Below, one piece after another: positions 5,979 through 6,388 of a stretch of DNA of 6,388 nt; the first letter of the stretch is position 1, and the number at the start of each line of letters is the position of its first letter. The DNA comes from an uncultured Acinetobacter sp. (GTDB taxonomy: Bacteria; Cyanobacteriota; Vampirovibrionia; Gastranaerophilales; Gastranaerophilaceae): positions 1 through 6,388 of the forward strand of contig CAMORE010000110.1 of the NCBI GenBank assembly GCA_946623365.1, written 5' to 3'. The notes under the pieces were generated by a model. The model saw only the letters and a list, made by a program, of their open reading frames with translations, ran no database searches and was not told the origin of the DNA. The position numbers and the translations under genes were made by a program.

Positions 5979-5987
5979 TTTATAACA
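5979..5987 (-). promoter_or_regulatory. Candidate extended -10 promoter for holA
   Basis: On the minus strand, TGT followed by TATAAA (hexamer at 5984-5979) forms an extended -10. A start about seven bases downstream falls at 5971-5972, next to the holA ATG at 5970. No clear -35 box is present at the usual distance, which extended -10 promoters can tolerate. If correct, holA mRNA has almost no leader, in agreement with the lack of a Shine-Dalgarno sequence. Confidence 0.4.
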
Positions 5988-6019
5988 GATATATTTAGGG
6001 GTAAAGTCATATAAGCATA

Positions 6020-6059
6020 AAATTCAAAAAGACGAAAGAGTATAATCAGCTTTCGTCTT
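6020..6059 (-). terminator. Rho-independent terminator of the 83-residue gene
   Basis: AAGACGAAAG (6029-6038) and CTTTCGTCTT (6050-6059) form a perfect 10-bp stem with an 11-base loop. On the minus strand the stem runs straight into TTTGAATTTT, giving a T-rich tail, so it ends transcription coming from the gene at 6097-6348. It separates that gene from holA. The + strand side has only a weak T-rich tail further on. Confidence 0.75.
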
Positions 6060-6096
6060 AAAAGTATTTATTTTTGTATACGCGAGTAAAACTTTT

Positions 6097-6348
6097 CTAG
6101 GCATTAACTAAATCATCTGTAGTAACATATTTTGCAGATTTTGAAACTACTCCGTAACAAACGCTGGTTAATCTTTTATTTAGTGCAAGCATAGTTTTAA
6201 AATTAGCGGCAGATGCATTCATTGCGTACATCATATCATCAGCATTAACTTTAGAAGTAAATGCATCTTCATTGTGGTTATCTACTTGTGTATTTGAATA
6301 CTTTTCAACTAATAATTTGTCAATAAATTCTCTTGCGCCAATACTCAT
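6097..6348 (-). CDS. Hypothetical 83-residue protein
   Basis: A short soluble protein with no signal peptide or membrane segment. It is supported as a real gene by a strong Shine-Dalgarno (AAGGAG at 6362-6357, eight bases before the ATG) and a good terminator 38 bases after its TAG stop. Its N-terminal half is polar and charged (REFIDKLLVEKY, NHNEDAF). The C-terminal half looks helical and amphipathic (DDMMYAMNASAANFKTMLAL). That last stretch loosely recalls the C-terminal helix of FliE and related inner-rod proteins of type III export systems, with the D-x-M-x-x-M spacing and a later N-K-x-L. Identity is low and the protein is short for FliE, so I do not name it. It is apparently a monocistronic unit ahead of the holA operon. 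Confidence 0.72.
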   Translation of the reverse strand: MSIGAREFIDKLLVEKYSNTQVDNHNEDAFTSKVNADDMMYAMNASAANFKTMLALNKRLTSVCYGVVSKSAKYVTTDDLVNA

Positions 6349-6356
6349 AATAAATA

Positions 6357-6362
6357 CTCCTT
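6357..6362 (-). promoter_or_regulatory. Ribosome-binding site of the 83-residue gene
   Basis: AAGGAG on the minus strand lies eight bases before the ATG at 6348. It is the clearest Shine-Dalgarno in the minus-strand genes of this window and the main evidence that this short frame is translated. A promoter is not identifiable in the 26 bases left before the window edge. Confidence 0.65.
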
Positions 6363-6388
6363 ATAAATCTTTTACTCTCTTTAATAAA

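Noticed and set aside
4988..6014. Plus-strand frames opposite holA and holB
   Set aside because: These are antisense shadows of holA and holB, with no start signals or recognisable domains.

Overview
The window is AT-rich, compact bacterial chromosome. It has six protein-coding genes that I accept, one probable non-autonomous mobile element and several regulatory structures. The base composition, the gene content (an oxygen-sensitive radical-SAM activase beside replication genes) and the C-rich dispersed repeat suggest a low-GC anaerobe. A gut relative of the Melainabacteria (Gastranaerophilales type) is my first guess. That guess is inference, and a Firmicute cannot be excluded because there is no rRNA or other phylogenetic marker in the window.

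Layout. Bases 1-465 hold no convincing gene. They contain an inverted repeat, the first copy of a roughly 60-bp element that recurs upstream of the gene at 1956, and a hairpin-plus-T-run terminator whose 5' arm could instead pair with an upstream decoy of its 3' arm (small RNA or attenuated leader). Next, on the + strand, come a COG2509-type FAD-dependent dehydrogenase (466-1839) and a 410-residue single-membrane-segment protein of unknown function (1956-3188). The second copy of the repeated element sits between them. Bases 3189-3393 separate convergent transcription units and carry a 146-bp element with 22-bp imperfect terminal inverted repeats around a strikingly GC-rich palindrome, probably a MITE.

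On the - strand, read from right to left, are an 83-residue hypothetical gene with its own terminator, then holA, holB and pflA. holA and holB encode the delta and delta' subunits of the DNA polymerase III clamp loader; they overlap and look translationally coupled. pflA (pyruvate formate-lyase activase) follows 29 bases later. holA, holB and pflA can form one transcript, probably starting at an extended -10 so close to holA that the mRNA may be nearly leaderless.

No tRNA, rRNA, CRISPR array, transposase gene or defence system is visible. The items most worth following up are the paired upstream elements, the possible attenuator or small RNA at about 218-368, the MITE-like element and the two unrecognised proteins.
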